In this document: piece after piece, positions 8,009-17,083 of the stretch
How the letters are laid out: the number at the start of each line of letters is the position of its first letter
Numbering within the stretch: position 1 is the stretch's first letter
Source: Cyclostephanos tholiformis
Taxonomy: Eukaryota > Bacillariophyta > Thalassiosirophyceae > Thalassiosirales > Thalassiosiraceae
Assembly (NCBI GenBank): GCA_036939975.1
Contig: JALLPB010000343.1
Span: forward strand, 1 to 18,150
Direction: 5' to 3'
Length of the DNA stretch: 18,150 bases
Translations under genes and position numbers: made by a program
The notes under the pieces: model-generated
Told to the model about the DNA's origin: nothing
The model's database searches: none
The model's input: the letters and a program-made list of their open reading frames with translations, nothing else

Positions 8009-9374
8009 TCAACCGATGAGCTGCCTCCGCTCCCTCTCTCTCCTATCGCGCATCTCCCACTCCATGTCGATCCTACGGGTCGTCTCGATCGACATCGCCC
8101 TCGTATATGCCAATGTGCCAAGTCGCACGTAAACATCGCTCGCCTCGAGGAAGTCGACGAAGACCGCATATTTGCCCGTCATGGCCATTTTACCGCGTAT
8201 TTGGTGCACGATAGGACAATTCGCCTCGGGGCAGTGGGTGTTCTGTATCTCGACCATGACGACGTCGATCGACACTAAGTCGAAGTCCAGAGTGTTCAGT
8301 ACCAACAGCTCCGCGCCCTCCACGTCCAACGAAAGGAACGATATATTACCGTTGGGCCCGAACACATCGAGTAGGACGGACGTCAACGGTCCGCACGGCA
8401 CGTCGACGATCGCACCCTTTCCCTCGTACGACTTGGCATGTCCGACCATACCGTTGTTCGATAGGGGGTAGTCGTAAAATTTCGCATTACCGTCCCCGTC
8501 CGCGCACGTGGGCGAGAAGCTAAGCTTGATCGCATGCGGACGATTCGAGATGACCTTTTCGTACGATCCGGACTGTCCCTCGATCAACAGGCCATCCCAT
8601 CCGAGGCATATGTCGAAGAAACGCGTGTTCGATTCCGATCGTCCGTCGAACGCACCGAGCTCCACGTACGTTCCGTATGGCAACGGCGTCAATTCGAGCG
8701 ATGACGATGGCACGGTCGTATTCTTGAAGAGGTCGTATATGATCTTATCCTCGTGAAATCGAGACCTGACGTTATCGACGATGTGGGGGGGGGGGGGGAA
8801 GGGACCGAGGGAGCAGGGGGAGGGAGGGAGGGATATCATAATATATATATTATGTTGCATGAAAATCGCATTCCTCGTACCTATCGGATTTCGACAATGA
8901 GAAAAAATCGAAGAAATCGGGACGTGAGCCGCACGACGGATCCGGCGACGTCCGATCCCGCGGGGATGGGGAGGGCAGCATGCCCCTGTATTTGGCGGCA
9001 TACCGCCTTTCGAATTCCTCCCCGCCGATGTAAGGCACCGCTCGACGTCGGGGGGATTGCGCACGACGAATATCGACATCGCCGGGTCGCATCGCGCTTG
9101 GTCGTTGCCGACGTCCGTCCTCCTCCTCCTCCTCCTCCTCCTCCTCCTCGCGTCGCCGTCGTCGTCGCGACCCCGAGGTAGGAGGAGGATGTGGTACGGC
9201 GACGGCATCGTCGGGAGGGGGGGAGGGCGTCGAATCGAGCAGCCGCCAATAGACGTATATCGGTGCCAGCGCCAACGACTCGAAGACGACCAATGCGATC
9301 AGGACAAGGAGCTTGCGTCGACTACCGCACCTGGTTTTGGAGTCTGCCGGGGGAGTGGTGATAATAATATTCAT
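8009..9374 (-). CDS. Membrane-anchored FkbM-family methyltransferase
   Basis: Two exons, 9374-8881 and 8765-8009, joined over a 115-nt intron (8766-8880; donor GATAG/GTACG, acceptor GTCAG). The junction restores SDR-SRFHEDKII in frame; 416 residues. The N-terminus is a type II signal anchor: basic SRRK, then a hydrophobic stretch LLVLIALVVFESLAL at about 22-40. A long linker follows, with Pro-rich, poly-Arg and poly-Glu runs. The catalytic domain lies in exon 2: TYVELGAFDGRSESNTRFF is the S-adenosylmethionine-binding motif I, then GWDGLLIEGQ, and FLSLDVEGAELLVL is the conserved DVEG motif of FkbM methyltransferases (Methyltransf_21). Family members O-methylate sugars or small molecules. A Golgi-lumen glycan substrate is inferred from the anchor. 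Its start is head to head with the reductase gene at 9727. Confidence 0.85.
8766..8880 (-). other. Intron of FkbM gene with G14 run and AT palindrome
   Basis: 115-nt GT-AG intron. On the plus strand it carries a G run (8785-8798), GGGA repeats and an 18-nt perfect palindrome CATAATATATATATTATG at 8837-8854. Its boundaries are supported by phase and by the motif restored across the junction. Confidence 0.8.
9119..9149 (-). repeat. (CTC)n tract coding poly-Glu
   Basis: Pure CTC on the plus strand, read as GAG repeats on the minus strand, giving about 10 glutamates right after an arginine run in the linker of the FkbM protein. A strongly basic then acidic pair of runs. Confidence 0.85.
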
Positions 9375-9726
9375 ATTTTTTTATTCGACATGATGTGGGT
9401 TGTGAAACGCCAGAGTTGGCGCGCGCGCGATTGGCGACTGCGAGTCCCGCATTTTTCGTAATTAAATACCTAGGTAGTTTTCTATTTTGTATGTACGATA
9501 CGTACTTCTTATCTCTATCAAACATTCGACACGAAAACCGACTCTTCTCTTCTCCCCTGAGTCATCACCATGGCGCCGATGAATGTTTTACCTCCCGTGG
9601 CACACATTCGAGCGGCCCATCGTCGGACTCATTAACACTACATAAACTCCATCGCACTCTCTGCTCTAATCGCATCCTTAACGCAACCGGTGCTCGCGAG
9701 AGAAGAAATTCTGCGCATAATATATT
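9375..9726. promoter_or_regulatory. Putative shared divergent promoter region
   Basis: 352 nt between the FkbM start (-) and the reductase start (+). A CCAAT box on the minus strand (ATTGG at 9430-9434) sits 56 nt upstream of the FkbM ATG, beside an alternating GC run (9420-9429). Assigned from orientation and this one motif. Confidence 0.45.
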
Positions 9727-9729
9727 ATG
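9716..9729. other. Perfect palindrome overlapping the reductase start codon
   Basis: CATAATATATTATG is its own reverse complement, and its last three bases are the ATG of the reductase gene. A longer relative of it, with the same arms, is in the FkbM intron at 8837-8854. Confidence 0.6.
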
Positions 9730-10539
9730 TTTTGGAACAATTTTCCGCCAGCATTCCCTGGACCCATCGGGACCGTATTCACTGCCATACAAATCCTAGC
9801 GGTGGTGACATCTTTCGGAGCAGAGGCAAATCCCGAAACGCGGACACCATACTCCAAGTTCAGCGCGGCCAAGCACGATTCCTCTTCTTGGTCGTCGAGA
9901 TTTGCCATGATGGTAATATACACCCCCGCATTCATTGCATCGGTGGGTCTTCTAGCACTTGGACTCTATGGCGTGGATGTCATTGGCCCGATAACTGTTC
10001 CAGCGCCATCGTTGGCGGCATTTCTATCTGCCGTTCACTTCTGCAAGCGATGCTTGGAAGTGACGTTCTTGCACAAATATTCCGGATGTACGTCTCGTGG
10101 GACACCGGCCTTTATCTCTGTTTATTACACGTTTGTCACACTTTTGATTGCCCACGCTTCTGGAGGAATGGACAGAGATGTCAGTAACACAGCGAAAACT
10201 TTTGGAGTGGCCATTTTCGCTATCGGAATTGCCGGAAACTTCTACCATCACTATCTTCTCGCAAGACTGCGCTCCGGCAACAACGGAAGCACTGAGTCAA
10301 AGAAATACGTGGCGCCGAGAGGGGGGTTATTTGCCTACGTTGCCACTCCACACTACCTGTTTGAACTGATCGGATGGCTGGGGATTGCTATTGTTTCGAA
10401 TCATCTAAACTCATACTTGATATTCGCGACCATGTGTAGCTATTTAGCTGGAAGGAGTGTGGCGCAGAATGAATTCAATCGAGCAAATTTTAAGGACTGG
10501 CCCATCGGAAGGAAAAATCTCATTCCATTTGTCTTTTAG
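9727..10539 (+). CDS. Steroid 5-alpha-reductase / enoyl-reductase family
   Basis: Intronless, 270 residues, close to the 259-308 residues usual for the family. Several hydrophobic segments: about 12-30, 60-82, 128-142, 156-172 and 215-240. The conserved C-terminal half (PF02544-type) is clear: VHFCKRCLEVTFLHKYSG (103-120), then GNFYHHYLLARLR (170-182), then PRGGLFAYVATPHYLFELIGW (197-217) with the family Y and E, and the ending WPIGRKNLIPFVF. These NADPH-dependent ER membrane enzymes reduce a double bond conjugated to a carbonyl or in a polyprenol. The HFCKRCLE..FLHKYS block resembles enoyl-CoA reductase (TECR/Tsc13), while the short N-terminus, without the ubiquitin-like TECR domain, resembles SRD5A/DET2. 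The exact substrate (sterol, very-long-chain enoyl-CoA or other) cannot be set from sequence. Confidence 0.87.
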   Translation: MFWNNFPPAFPGPIGTVFTAIQILAVVTSFGAEANPETRTPYSKFSAAKHDSSSWSSRFAMMVIYTPAFIASVGLLALGLYGVDVIGPITVPAPSLAAFLSAVHFCKRCLEVTFLHKYSGCTSRGTPAFISVYYTFVTLLIAHASGGMDRDVSNTAKTFGVAIFAIGIAGNFYHHYLLARLRSGNNGSTESKKYVAPRGGLFAYVATPHYLFELIGWLGIAIVSNHLNSYLIFATMCSYLAGRSVAQNEFNRANFKDWPIGRKNLIPFVF

Positions 10540-10833
10540 ATACGGTGGGGACTTCGCGCTTGGCATGGCCGAAACATAATGATTTTGCTTGTTTTATGTC
10601 AAATGCTGAATAAACTATAGTCCCTACACATGTGTTATCTTACAAGCGATGCAATTGATGGAAAACAAGCTCTAGATCACAATGAAAAAAAACTTGAGGT
10701 TGTGGCCGTCTGATGACGGCTACTTTCCGAAGCGTTGCCTTAATTTGGTATCAGTAGTCGATTTCGAGAGGAATGAGGTTAGGGCACATCATTGATGTTG
10801 ATGCATTAACAAACAGAACGTTCTGGTTCTTAT
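10540..10833. other. Convergent 3' region with possible poly(A) signal
   Basis: 294 nt between the stops of the reductase (+) and N-myristoyltransferase (-) genes. An AATAAA at 10609-10614, 70 nt after the reductase stop, could direct its 3'-end formation, though algal poly(A) signals are often not AATAAA. No equivalent was seen for the minus-strand gene. Confidence 0.4.
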
Positions 10834-12486
10834 CTACAATAGAACGAGGCCGATGTCCCCGTGCTCCATCGTCGGGCAGAGCCAGTTGTAAACGTAATAC
10901 TGCAAATTTCCGTCTCCCATCCCGAACTTGAGATCGGTAAGGAACTTATCGTTCTCCATCAAGTTCAATGCGTTGAACACGTCGTGTCCCTCGTTCTTCG
11001 CCAGGATGAGGCAATCTCTCATCAACTCCGTGAGATCAACCGTATTGGCCACATTGTAAAACGAGTATGCGGCGTGAAGTTTCGTGTGCTTCGGATTGCC
11101 CAGGACCGACGAGTGGAGGTGGTAGTAGCTGCAGAAGTCCGTGATTTCCTCCTCCCCCCCGTCCCCCCCCCCCCTCCTCGTCACGTTAACGAACGAGCTG
11201 ACCACCCCCTCCCGTGGTAGCAACCAGTGCGCGAATTCGTCCTCGCTGAAGACGACGCTGAGCTTGAACTTCTCGAGGTACTTAACCACGAGCGCGTGCG
11301 CCGCCGGGACGTCCGCTGGCGTCATTGGCCGAAGCGTCGGAAGAGACGTCGTTCCGGGCAATTTGTACAGCTTCTGCATCCTCGCCATGGTCATGCGCGG
11401 ATGCAGCCTCGTGAAGCCGATCTCGACGAGTTTCCTGGCGTCGATCGTGCGGTGATAATACCGACAGCTCGCCACGTGCCCGGGCAGTACGACGCCCGCG
11501 GTGTACACGGCCTGGAAGACGCCGGTGTGATTCACCCTGCGCGTGATCTCCTTGATAAGTACCGGCGCGAGGCGCTTCGATCTCAGACGCTTGTGCACGC
11601 AGAGGTAATTCACCTCCACCATCTCCCTCGTGGAGCTGTGCACGCGAACGGTCGCCGGGACGCCGGTGATGAACGCCATCAGGCGATGGGACTTCGACGA
11701 ACGTACGCCGAGGTGGAATCCCCTGACGTATCCGGGGGGCGTGAGGGCCCATGTGAGGAATTGTGGAGAATAATCGAATCGGAACATGCATCCGTCGTCC
11801 TCGACGTAGTTCTGATATAGGAGGTCGTAAACCTCCGCGAGCTGGGACGGGTCGGTGATGTCGACTTCGGACCACTCGAATCCCTTGGGCATGTTGTAGG
11901 GTTCCTGCCGGAGTTCTGACGGATCCTTGTCGGGGATTATGGGACCGTGCCGGTTGGTATCGTCCGTGATCGCGCCGTCGCAATTGTTGTTGATGCCGGC
12001 TATGGATTTTTTGGATTTTTCATTGCTGTCGTCGGAGTTGATGAGCATGGGCTGTCGAAGGATAGATACGTTCGTGGCAACATGGGCGAGCGGTGTATAA
12101 CATAATGTGCGTCGTTATCGGACGAAATGATATTATAGTATCGTAGTGCGAAATTGCCAAAAAATCACACAACTCCCGACCAACCCACTCACCTGCGTGT
12201 CCCAGAAGGCGTGGTGCTTCTTTTCTCTATCGCCCCCCCCGGCGCTGGCCCGCTCGGCCATTTTCAATTGCTCCATCATCTGCCCGATCTTAGCAGCCGC
12301 ATCGGGGGAGGTGGATACCTGACGAGGTTGTTGCATTTGATTCTGACTCTGGAGTACGCCCTGATTTTGGAGGATGCTGGTGAGCATTTCGAGGGCGTCT
12401 CGGTGACCGCCGTCGCCGTCGGCGTCGACGTCGGCGTCGGCTTCGGCGTCGACGTCGTCGGCATGTTCGTCTACTCTCTCTGACAT
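10834..12486 (-). CDS. NMT: Glycylpeptide N-myristoyltransferase
   Basis: Two exons, 12486-12193 and 12051-10834, with a 141-nt intron (12052-12192; donor CGCAG/GTGAGT, acceptor GACAG). The junction recreates HHAFWDTQ-P, the invariant start of the catalytic core; 503 residues. The first 85 or so residues are Asp/Ala-rich and then Gln-rich, as in the variable N-termini of this family. Core motifs: PIIPDKDPSELRQEPYNMPKGFEW, EVNYLCVHKRLRSKRLAPVLI (244-264, the myristoyl-CoA binding region), FYNVANT, and the C-terminus YYVYNWLCP...GLVLL, whose terminal carboxylate is the catalytic base. NMT transfers myristate from myristoyl-CoA to the N-terminal glycine of proteins in the cytosol and at ribosomes. 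A Gly/Glu-rich insertion lies near 11140-11175. Head to head with prefoldin 2, whose product also acts on new chains. Confidence 0.97.
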
Positions 12487-12986
12487 GGCAGAATGCAGCG
12501 GTTTAAGATAATTACACCCTCCTTGTGATGTCGCTTCTTCTCAAGGCGAGAGGGTCGTCTTTTGCGTGGTGCTAATGCCAACTGTCACCGACCCATTGGA
12601 CAATGCTTTGCCACAATTCTGGGGGGTACGATATGGTCTATGATATTATGAATGTGTGACTAGATATGATGAGACAGACGGCAGGACTTTTCAGAGAGAG
12701 GTGTGATATTAGAGTGTAGGTACGATATCCTCATATGGTAGTCTGGTAGAATCTTGTGCGGTCCGCCCACCCACCGCCAATACATAGCACGTCTGTCCGT
12801 GTGTCAGATTCAAACTCCAAATAAAATGCGATGTTCGATTTACCTAATTGTCGTCCTTCATTCCCTCTCATTCTCTCAAGAGGATATTCGTTGTAAATCT
12901 CTCGGCGAGCGGCGTAACGAAGTCATCGGATCGACTAGTTATCCAAGGAAACGTAGATCACGCGACTGTCGAGTAAGCTAACAGAC
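12487..12986. promoter_or_regulatory. Putative shared divergent promoter region
   Basis: 500 nt between the NMT (-) and prefoldin 2 (+) start codons. A minus-strand CCAAT (ATTGG at 12595-12599) lies 109 nt upstream of the NMT ATG, and a plus-strand CCAAT at 12777-12781 lies 206 nt upstream of the prefoldin ATG. No coding features were recognised. Regulatory role inferred from orientation. Confidence 0.45.
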
Positions 12987-13808
12987 ATGTCGGACGCCGC
13001 CGCGGATGCCGCTCCAATAACGGAGCAAGAAATCCTATCCACCTACCGTCGGATGCAGTCGGAGATGCAGGGCCTCGTCCAGAATTTGACGAAGATCGAG
13101 ATGGAGAGGAATGAGCATCGGTATGTTTGCGTGAGGCGGATATGTTACCTTTGATCCTCGTAATGATGCATTGTTCGGGGGGAATTGCGCTGTCAGGATT
13201 GGATTTTCTGAGGCGATTTGGGCGACAGGCATCCTTATTCGACCCTCGCGAACGAAATACCCCTACCAGGCGTTTCCTCTTATTAGTTTATTCTGGCCGT
13301 ATCTTGAAATCTTTTCCCATCTTCTCACCAGACTAGTTGAGGAAACTTTGGAACCGCTCGATCCGGATCGACGTGCATTTAGGCTGGTTGGTGGAGTATT
13401 AGTAAGTCGTTTTTTTTCCCCATTATGGGGCCAATACTATAGTTCGCTTGGATTTATCAGCTGTTTATCTGACTGGCATTCCATTTATGAAACACAATAA
13501 CTTCATATTTCAGGTGGAACGAACTGTTCGGGAGGTATTGCCTACTGTCAAGGAACATCGAAAGAATGTAAGATTGATTGTGTCCGCTGTTTCTGGTATT
13601 CCAAACAAACACTCGCAGCTCATTATTCGTTCGCCTGGTGGCCCCCTCTTGCGTATCACAACGTCGTTATTCCTACAATTGTTAGCTTGACATTTACGTT
13701 CAGAATTTGAAAGATAAGCTAGATACTACACAAAAAGAGGCAGCTGCGTGGAAGGCAAAATACAACATCAAGACCCAGGAAGAGATGGATGCATCTAGTA
13801 GGCAGTAG
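12987..13808 (+). CDS. PFDN2: Prefoldin subunit 2
   Basis: Spliced model: 12987-13120, 13332-13401, 13514-13567, 13704-13808; 120 residues, between the yeast (about 110) and human (about 154) proteins. The exons are too small to stand out alone. Introns are 211, 112 and 136 nt with donors GTATGT, GTAAGT and GTAAGA and acceptors ACCAG, TTCAG and TTCAG. The product is a single beta-type prefoldin: an N-terminal coiled coil (ILSTYRRMQSEMQGLVQNL), the segment ETLEPLDPDRRAFRLVGGVL, then VERTVREVLPTVKEHRKN, and a second coiled coil (LKDKLDTTQKEAAAWKAKYN). Splicing gives NEHR-LVEETLEP and GGVL-VERT, both typical of the family. Prefoldin is a cytosolic hexamer that hands nascent actin and tubulin to the chaperonin CCT. 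It lacks the long C-terminal tail of animal PFDN2. Confidence 0.95.
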
Positions 13809-14087
13809 GAGATGGCCGATAAACTGTCGCGTTTGAGGTGATTGAATTCGTTCTTGCCAATAATATGATTATGCAGATTGTATCTACCCGCATGCCTAAT
13901 GAGTCAGTTTCGGAAAATTAATGCTGCTATTTTAATACATGATATTGCCTTACAAAGTTCACCGTAGGAACAAATAATTTGTGGTATAAACCTAAAACAT
14001 TCGAACTCATTAAAAATGGCAGTGTTAACATTGGTATTGCAGGTGCCCCAGATCTTCCACCTCATTACGAGCTTGAATCGTTCACTC
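13809..14087. other. Convergent intergenic region
   Basis: 279 nt between the prefoldin 2 stop (+) and the cyclotransferase stop (-). AT-rich, expected to hold both 3' UTRs. No gene or clear poly(A) signal seen. Confidence 0.5.
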
Positions 14088-16664
14088 TTAACCATTGAGA
14101 CAAACTGACTTGTAGCGAATTAAGTTGTCGCACAAGCCAGCCTCACTTGGGCTTTGGTTCTCAGTACTCATCCGATAGTAGCTCAGACCATTTTGGAAGC
14201 ACTGAATGCCTTTGTTTTCGTCGCTCATGGTTTCGCAGAGATTCTCTAGAGTTGAAAAATCTTGCATGTTCTCCTTTGCGCACTGAATAGCTACACCTTC
14301 AATACAACCATTAACTTCGGCTAATTCAATATTAGCCGAAGGATCGGTGCAGTACTGTATTGCGCCAAGATAATCGCGTGGGTGAACAAGTAGATATTCT
14401 GTAGCTGCATATATGAAGCAGTCAATCGAGTCACCGAGGCGACATATTTGAAGTGTAGGCGGCAGAGGTGGGAGCCTGGTTGCTGCAACGTCAAGTCCAT
14501 TCTGACTCCCTGCCAAAGAAGAGAGTGACCCCATTAATTCAGTCGCCACAATATCCGCCGCCATCATCTTGGTCTCCATTGCTAAAATATTTCCCGACGC
14601 AGCAAAGTGATCCATCCACATACCGTTTTCACAATCCCTTGCCCACATACTGTCAGCGAATACCTCTTCGCAGGAATGTACGCTCTTTTCAATCACGTCC
14701 TTTTCTGCCTCAATACGATGTCGCTGTATTAAACCGTGCCCTATCCCGTGGTGACACTCCCATGTACCTAAGTTGACATTACCCAACTTAGCACAGACAT
14801 TAGAGTCGACCTCGCGAGCTGCGTTTACCAGATCATCCAGTGGGATATCCCTCAAATGAAATTCAATCACCCCATGGAGATATGCTGCATTGCAAAGTCT
14901 CAAAAGGTGAGCATCGTCTGTGCTGACCATGCCATCGTATGCCGCATCCAAACTTCCAAAAATTTGATACGCGACTCTGCCCAAATTATGCGCTAGGGGA
15001 TGACATGACGATAATATCTGACCATCATCATCCATTAACTTCCATAGATGCGCAAGTGCACGACGCGGACCAGAAAGAGATGAGTGGCCCTGATCCAAAT
15101 TTTGAGTTCCCTGCTCCATCTGATGCGGTTTAAGGAGGTCATCCAGTAAAAGGCGCATCGTTTCAGAACCCTTGGTGGTTCTGAGAAAATTGTAGGACAC
15201 GGCATTTGAATCTTCGTTGACATTTATATCGCCATTGAAAACAGTGGCATTGTCTTCGTTATCCGTTACCAAGAACTCATCACCAGCAGAGGGCGCAAAA
15301 AGTGTAGTCCAATCAGGGAAAACAACCTTGAACATACGATTCCAGTTCTTCCCTGTTATTAAAACATGATCTATGCCTAGAGCCATACCATTGAGAACAC
15401 CTCCCCGACCAATCTCGCCCTCAGGATAAAGAGAAGACAAGTCTAAATGTCACATGAGACGAAGACTTTTTCTAGAAGAAAAATACTCGTCTGCATTCAC
15501 TCATGGCTTACCATATTCCCTGACGCTTTTGCCGGAGCTTGTGTCTACACAAATGATTTCGTCACTGTACCATATGTTACAACAAACCAGTCCATCCATA
15601 AGCTCCAATTCGTTTAGTTGATCTTGATCTCTCCCGTCGACCATTCTCGTAACAGCGACCTTTCGTTTCTCGGCTAACGTGTCTCGGTCCCAGAAGTAGA
15701 GAAAGTTCGAACCATCGCTAACAATAAACTCTTGCTTCGATGCGTCGTATGTTATGCCCCAACCTTCATGCCGCGGCGGGGTCGTCGTGTAGTTGAACTC
15801 TTCCAGTCTCTCAAGGGTTTCAGAGTCATATATGAAGCCGGTCTGTTCTTGCCACGTGATCATAATTAGCCTTCCATTTCCCTTCGCATCCCTGTAAAAG
15901 GTCGATCCCTCGCCAAAATATCGGCCATCCAAATCAACAGAGAGCTCTACGTCGAACGTGAAAGGATTGAGCCGCTGTACCTTAGATTGGCCATATAATC
16001 CAGTTGTTTGGAATATGGCCTTTCCGTCGTCATCATATGAAAGACCTTGCCTGGATATCGTGGGGGTATGGGAATGGGATGAATGGATCAGTCCGGAAGG
16101 TGTCTCCTCGCATATATCGCAGTTACGCATTTCATAAAATAAACTGCACACCGTGAAATCCACGACTTACGTAAAAGCAGTCGGATCATGCTTCCTCTCT
16201 TCCAGTATCACGAACGCACTGGCTGCAACCCCCCCCCCCACCGCCATCTCGTTTTCGGCCTGGGTCGATCCATCGTCCGGTCCACGAATCTCGGTCGGGG
16301 CGGTGGTGGCGTGGGCACTACCTCTCTCGGGCGTATTTTCATTCGAGGTAGTGCCATCCTCGTCGTCGACGTTAGAGAAAACCGTCGCTCGTTCGCAATC
16401 CAAATTATTACTCGGCGACGACTCGCGCCAATAATATCCTCCCAGTAACACCGCGAGGGAGCCGAACAAACATCCGACGACGAAGCTGCAGATGACGACG
16501 ACGGGTGTTCCGGAAAGTCTAGAGCTATTAATTCTCCTCGGGGTATGAGGGATGTCGTCGTCGTCGTCGTCGACTCCACCTGCGTTACCGATCGTGATTA
16601 TTCTAGAATCCTCGTTATCTTCGACGTCATTCCCTTCCACCTCGACGTAGGCCTGAGTGCCCAT
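14088..16664 (-). CDS. QCT: Membrane-anchored glutaminyl cyclase fused to Cys/His-rich domain
   Basis: Three exons: 16664-16171, 16050-15512, 15442-14088. Introns are 120 nt (donor TTTAC/GTAAGT) and 69 nt (donor TATG/GTAAGC, acceptor ATTTAG); 795 residues. An acidic cytosolic N-terminus (1-50) precedes one transmembrane helix (about 53-77), making a type II protein. The plant-type glutamine cyclotransferase domain (about 158-390) begins with HDPTAFT-QGL across the first junction, then TTGLYGQSKVQRL, FGEGSTFY, HEGWGITYD, QDQLNELEL and LNGMALG..VLITGKNW. This enzyme converts N-terminal Gln to pyroglutamate, a secretory-pathway modification. Exon 3 continues without a break into about 380 more residues with regularly placed Cys and His: SCHPLAHNLGR (490-500), YLHGVIEFHL, ECHHGIGHGL (573-582), and many later Cys. 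I cannot name that domain; metal binding is inferred. Confidence 0.9.
15443..15511 (-). other. Intron 2 of glutaminyl cyclase fusion gene
   Basis: 69-nt GT-AG intron, phase 1, the shortest confident intron in the window. Removing it joins VREY to D-LSSLYPEG and keeps the cyclotransferase domain in frame up to its LITGKNW motif. Confidence 0.8.
16051..16170 (-). other. Intron 1 of glutaminyl cyclase fusion gene
   Basis: 120-nt GT-AG intron, phase 2. A nearer AG at 27 nt is too close to the donor. This acceptor (ATATCCAG) restores the family motif DPTAFTQGL exactly at the junction. Confidence 0.85.
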
Positions 16665-16842
16665 CCCTCCGCTGCTATGTCAGACGGACCGGAAGGGGAG
16701 GGGTGTGCTCCACTGAAACAAAAGGAGTGCGTTCGAAAATGCGAGCAGGCGAGGCGGCGAGAAGGAAACACGTCCGTCCTTCTCTAGAGGCAGAGGTATG
16801 TAGAGTGGCCGTTTCTGATCTTGGTGGTCTCCGAACAGGATT

Positions 16843-17083
16843 CCGGGTATCGTTTAGTCTGGGCGCAGAAACTATTGCTGGCAGCAACATCGGGCTCTGC
16901 TAGCGGCGATACTTTTTGGATACAAAAACCTTTCTTCAAAAGTATCATATACCAGATTCCTACGTAGTTTTCGAATTTCGTATCACTATCACTAGCAGCA
17001 TCATCGGATGTTGCTGGAGGCGATACTTTTTTCATACCAAAATTTTTGTTCCGAAAAGTATTACAAACTAATTCCCATGTAGA
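16843..17083. repeat. Diverged tandem repeat, two copies, 114-nt period
   Basis: Two imperfect copies: GGCGATACTTTTTGGATAC at 16905-16923 matches GGCGATACTTTTTTCATACC at 17019-17038. Flanking blocks match at the same offset (GCAGCAACATCGG with GCAGCATCATCGG upstream, AAAAGTAT and CTACGTAG/CCATGTAG downstream). The spacing is 114 nt, or 38 codons. On the minus strand the whole unit is open, with a shared KVSPxAxxDxAAS pattern in both copies. Confidence 0.8.

Noticed and set aside
7754..8278. 174-residue plus-strand open frame with an NERT repeat
   Set aside because: The repeat is the (CGAA)n array translated, and the rest is antisense to the FkbM gene.
11227..11983. Long open frames on both strands overlapping the N-myristoyltransferase exon
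   Set aside because: They are other frames of a GC-rich conserved exon; only the 10834-12051 minus frame has the enzyme motifs.
12754..12981. 75-residue plus-strand open frame just upstream of prefoldin 2
   Set aside because: It ends before the prefoldin ATG, shows no protein features and lies in the divergent promoter region.
13127..13500. Plus-strand open stretches in the prefoldin 2 locus
   Set aside because: They read through introns 1 and 2; the spliced model restores the prefoldin sequence exactly.
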